A stretch of 64,000 nt of DNA. Source: Paenibacillus brasilensis (GTDB lineage: Bacteria > Bacillota > Bacilli > Paenibacillales > Paenibacillaceae). The stretch is from the NCBI RefSeq assembly GCF_009363115.1, contig NZ_CP045298.1, positions 1,193,001-1,257,000 of the forward strand, written 5' to 3'. The translations under genes were made by a program, and so were the position numbers. Below the pieces are notes generated by a model. That model worked only from the letters and a program-made list of their open reading frames with translations, was not told the origin of the DNA and made no database searches. This document shows, one piece after another, positions 62,346-64,000 of the stretch (position 1 is its first letter; each line of letters opens with the position of its first letter).

Positions 62346-62533
62346 TTATTGATCATACCACCGGGTGAGATCGAAGCGACGAACAGCTAGAATGAACTGC
62401 AAAATCAATTGTTGTCTGCAATCTTTATTGAGTTTGCCGTCTTGTCTTGAATACTTGTTGATTAACGGTTCGTAAGGCTCATCAACTCAGCTTCTGCCTG
62501 TCTATCTCCACTTTGAGCTAGCTGAATCAAATC
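62346..62533 (-). pseudogene. Frameshifted HTH_16-like small protein fragment
   Basis: Minus-strand frames read LIQLAQSGDRQAEAELMSL and, after a one-base loss, YEPLINKYSRQDGKLNKD then CRQQLILQFILAVRRFDL, to a stop at 62346. The pattern resembles the N-terminal sigma-factor-like HTH_16 domain seen in mobile-element and YvrI-type proteins. The start is missing, and an IS3 remnant abuts its 5' side. Confidence 0.45.
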
Positions 62534-62535
62534 AA

Positions 62536-62658
62536 TTACTTACGCTTAATCCAGCGATCTAGAGCCGAGGCTGTGAGGCCATATTCTTCCACCAAATCTG
62601 CTCTGGACTTTCCGTTCTCGTATAATTGCACCATTTGCTTCTTACATGTGCGTATTCC
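62536..62658 (-). pseudogene. IS3-family OrfA remnant
   Basis: About 40 codons on the minus strand read KKQMVQLYENGKSRADL then VEEYGLTASALDRWIK, the helix-turn-helix of IS3/IS911 OrfA. No OrfB or ends are visible nearby. Confidence 0.7.
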
Positions 62659-62659
62659 T

Positions 62660-63874
62660 CTTACGAAAGTGCACACTTAGGAGTTTCCAGTTGTACATCT
62701 ACTCTTGTAGGCATCGTCACCAACTCTTTTTACGATTGTTTCTACGATGTCAAAAAGACATTTGTTATGGCGTCCTGATTGTAATTAAGACGGATGTATC
62801 TGCGGATTACCACTAGCCAATTCGAACCCTACGCTTCCCGATGGCCTACAAATTAACTAAAAAGGGGCTAAGAGATTATAAACATTATATAGTAACTTTA
62901 TAGCGTCCACTGAGTTTACACAAGTTGTTTTCCCCATAATCCCTTTTTCACCAAATGTTCAGACACGATCTTATTTTTCACAATATTCATCCGGAAGAAA
63001 ACTGCAAATCGTTCGTTTCTTTTCCTCTAATTCCTACCGCTACGAACCTTCTACAGATGCGGATCGGTGTACGACAACAAATTTTTTCCGGTGACTCATT
63101 ATCTCATTCAGAGACATTAGAAAAACTGACCATATCCTGTATAGCATTGATATTTATTAATTCACGTGGCTTTATGTCCCCAGACCTCCGCCATTTAGCG
63201 CTAACTTTGTCTGCAGACGGTTACTTAAATCTTCAGAACGTCATCTATGACTTGACTCAGTTTTTCCTGCATGGTCTGGATATTCCGATTCCTGACGATT
63301 TTACATCAATAACTTCTATTAACTTATGTAATACTCCCAATGTCACGTAAGATTGATGGCGTACGCCATTTCCGGAACTTTTCCGGTTGATTTCTTCAAT
63401 CATCGACGCGTCTTCGAGTAATGCGCACCATCGATTGTTTGGACATGACATGAAGTTCACACCTGGATTGTTAAGGGCTAATTTCGGCTAGCTTGATATC
63501 CTTGGGCAAGAAATGCTACCGAAATAGCTTTACCAACCAGAAGGGAAATCACAGGATGTCCTGCTAGACAAGCCATGCATATACGTTAACTGCGGGTGCA
63601 CAAGCAAGTGGAGTACCGAACAACTTCTTCAAAAACCATACACTTGGCTTGGGACATCGACAATAGCAACAATTCTATTTTTATCTTACTCGATCACTTA
63701 ACGGATGCATTTTGCAATCGCCAACCTTCCTCTAGTCCGACTTCACCATTACGTACTCGAGGAAAACGATTATATGGATTAGGAACAACTGAATGTAACG
63801 GACCTGAGACTCTCCTAATTGAACGTCTAAAAATAGAACAGAAAGAAGTTCCGTTTTTGGTTTATCCACTCCGG
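62660..63874. other. Degenerate AT-rich interval without a convincing gene
   Basis: Open frames at 62955-63350 (plus), 63257-63460 (minus) and 63596-63886 (plus) overlap each other and lack ribosome-binding sites and recognisable family patterns. I do not call any of them. The interval looks like decayed mobile or lost coding DNA. Confidence 0.4.
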
Positions 63875-64000
63875 TTAAAGCTGTAAACCAGATTCTGAGG
63901 AAAAATAGAACTCTCTATTCTTTCTCTCCCGTTTCTTATCAAACTGTGCGATATAATCAACGATACCCATTTTGCTCGCAGTGCCGATAATTTCGGATTG
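63875..64000 (-). CDS. C-terminal part of an unrecognised protein (runs off the window end)
   Basis: The minus strand is open from the window edge to TAA at 63875-63877, giving about 41 residues. They include KLSALRAKMGIVDYIAQFDK and a charged tail KKRERKNREFYFSSESG. The codon pattern looks protein-like, but no family is recognised and the start is outside the window. Confidence 0.35.
   Translation of the reverse strand, partial: QSEIIGTASKMGIVDYIAQFDKKRERKNREFYFSSESGLQL

Noticed and set aside
62955..63350. 131-codon plus-strand frame
   Set aside because: No ribosome-binding site, no recognised pattern, overlapping frames on the other strand; not supported as a gene.

Overview
The window looks like chromosome from a spore-forming low-to-mid G+C Firmicute, most likely a Paenibacillus of the P. 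polymyxa type. This rests on two alpha/beta-type spore DNA-binding proteins, YlbJ and YunB sporulation proteins, Bacillus-like local gene orders (SufA-type/yutJ/yuzB/yutI and yutD-lipA-lytH-yunB), T-box and SAM-I leaders, and futalosine-pathway menaquinone genes. The genus is an inference.

Region 1 (1-4830) is mobile. An IS110-family 3' fragment is followed by four head-to-tail 20-bp repeats. Inverted copies lie at 2885-2958, and a terminal-type copy ends with an 8-bp tip at 4612. This is the layout of TnsB-binding ends of a Tn7-like transposon. The only cargo besides an inserted IS110-family element is a fused anthranilate synthase, TrpE(G). Its leader carries eleven NAG triplets with exact 5-nt periodicity, the form of a TRAP site, plus a hairpin that sequesters the Shine-Dalgarno sequence and a competing pairing.

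Region 2 (4830-31000) is mostly core. It holds Fe-S assembly factors, mqnE, an NDH-2-like oxidoreductase, a methionine ABC transporter behind a SAM-I riboswitch, a UbiD-type menaquinone decarboxylase, heme A synthase, a MurJ/SpoVB-type flippase, two tandem class B penicillin-binding proteins, a CvpA/transglutaminase fusion, an MFS transporter and a TOPRIM protein.

Region 3 (31000-47700) holds heme O synthase with a 31-bp duplication at its 3' end, spore genes, trpS with a T-box, galM, pepF, yycC, a truncated haemoglobin, ylbJ, nadK, yutD, lipA, lytH and yunB.

Region 4 (47800-53460) has an aldo/keto reductase and an alkylation-damage operon (adaA, ogt/adaB, an SPL-like radical SAM gene, an AlkA-type glycosylase, an AlkD-type protein). 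Behind it lies an alanine/sodium symporter whose 3' end is lost, so that its frame runs through its own terminator.

Region 5 (53600-62320) is the most unusual. A TetR regulator sits among an acryloyl-CoA-reductase-like gene, apbE, a 1004-residue OYE/FMN-bind/FAD reductase, a small DMT-type exporter and a frameshifted CaiB/BaiF CoA-transferase. Four promoters share one design: a -35 TTGACC inside the near-palindrome TGACCRGTCA, a 17-bp spacer, then TATAAN. The promoter and first six codons of the acryloyl-CoA reductase gene are duplicated in front of the reductase fusion. I read this as one TetR-controlled system acting on an alpha,beta-unsaturated acid or CoA thioester; the substrate is unknown. 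The end of the window (62340-64000) is degenerate, with an IS3 OrfA remnant and a partial gene at the edge.
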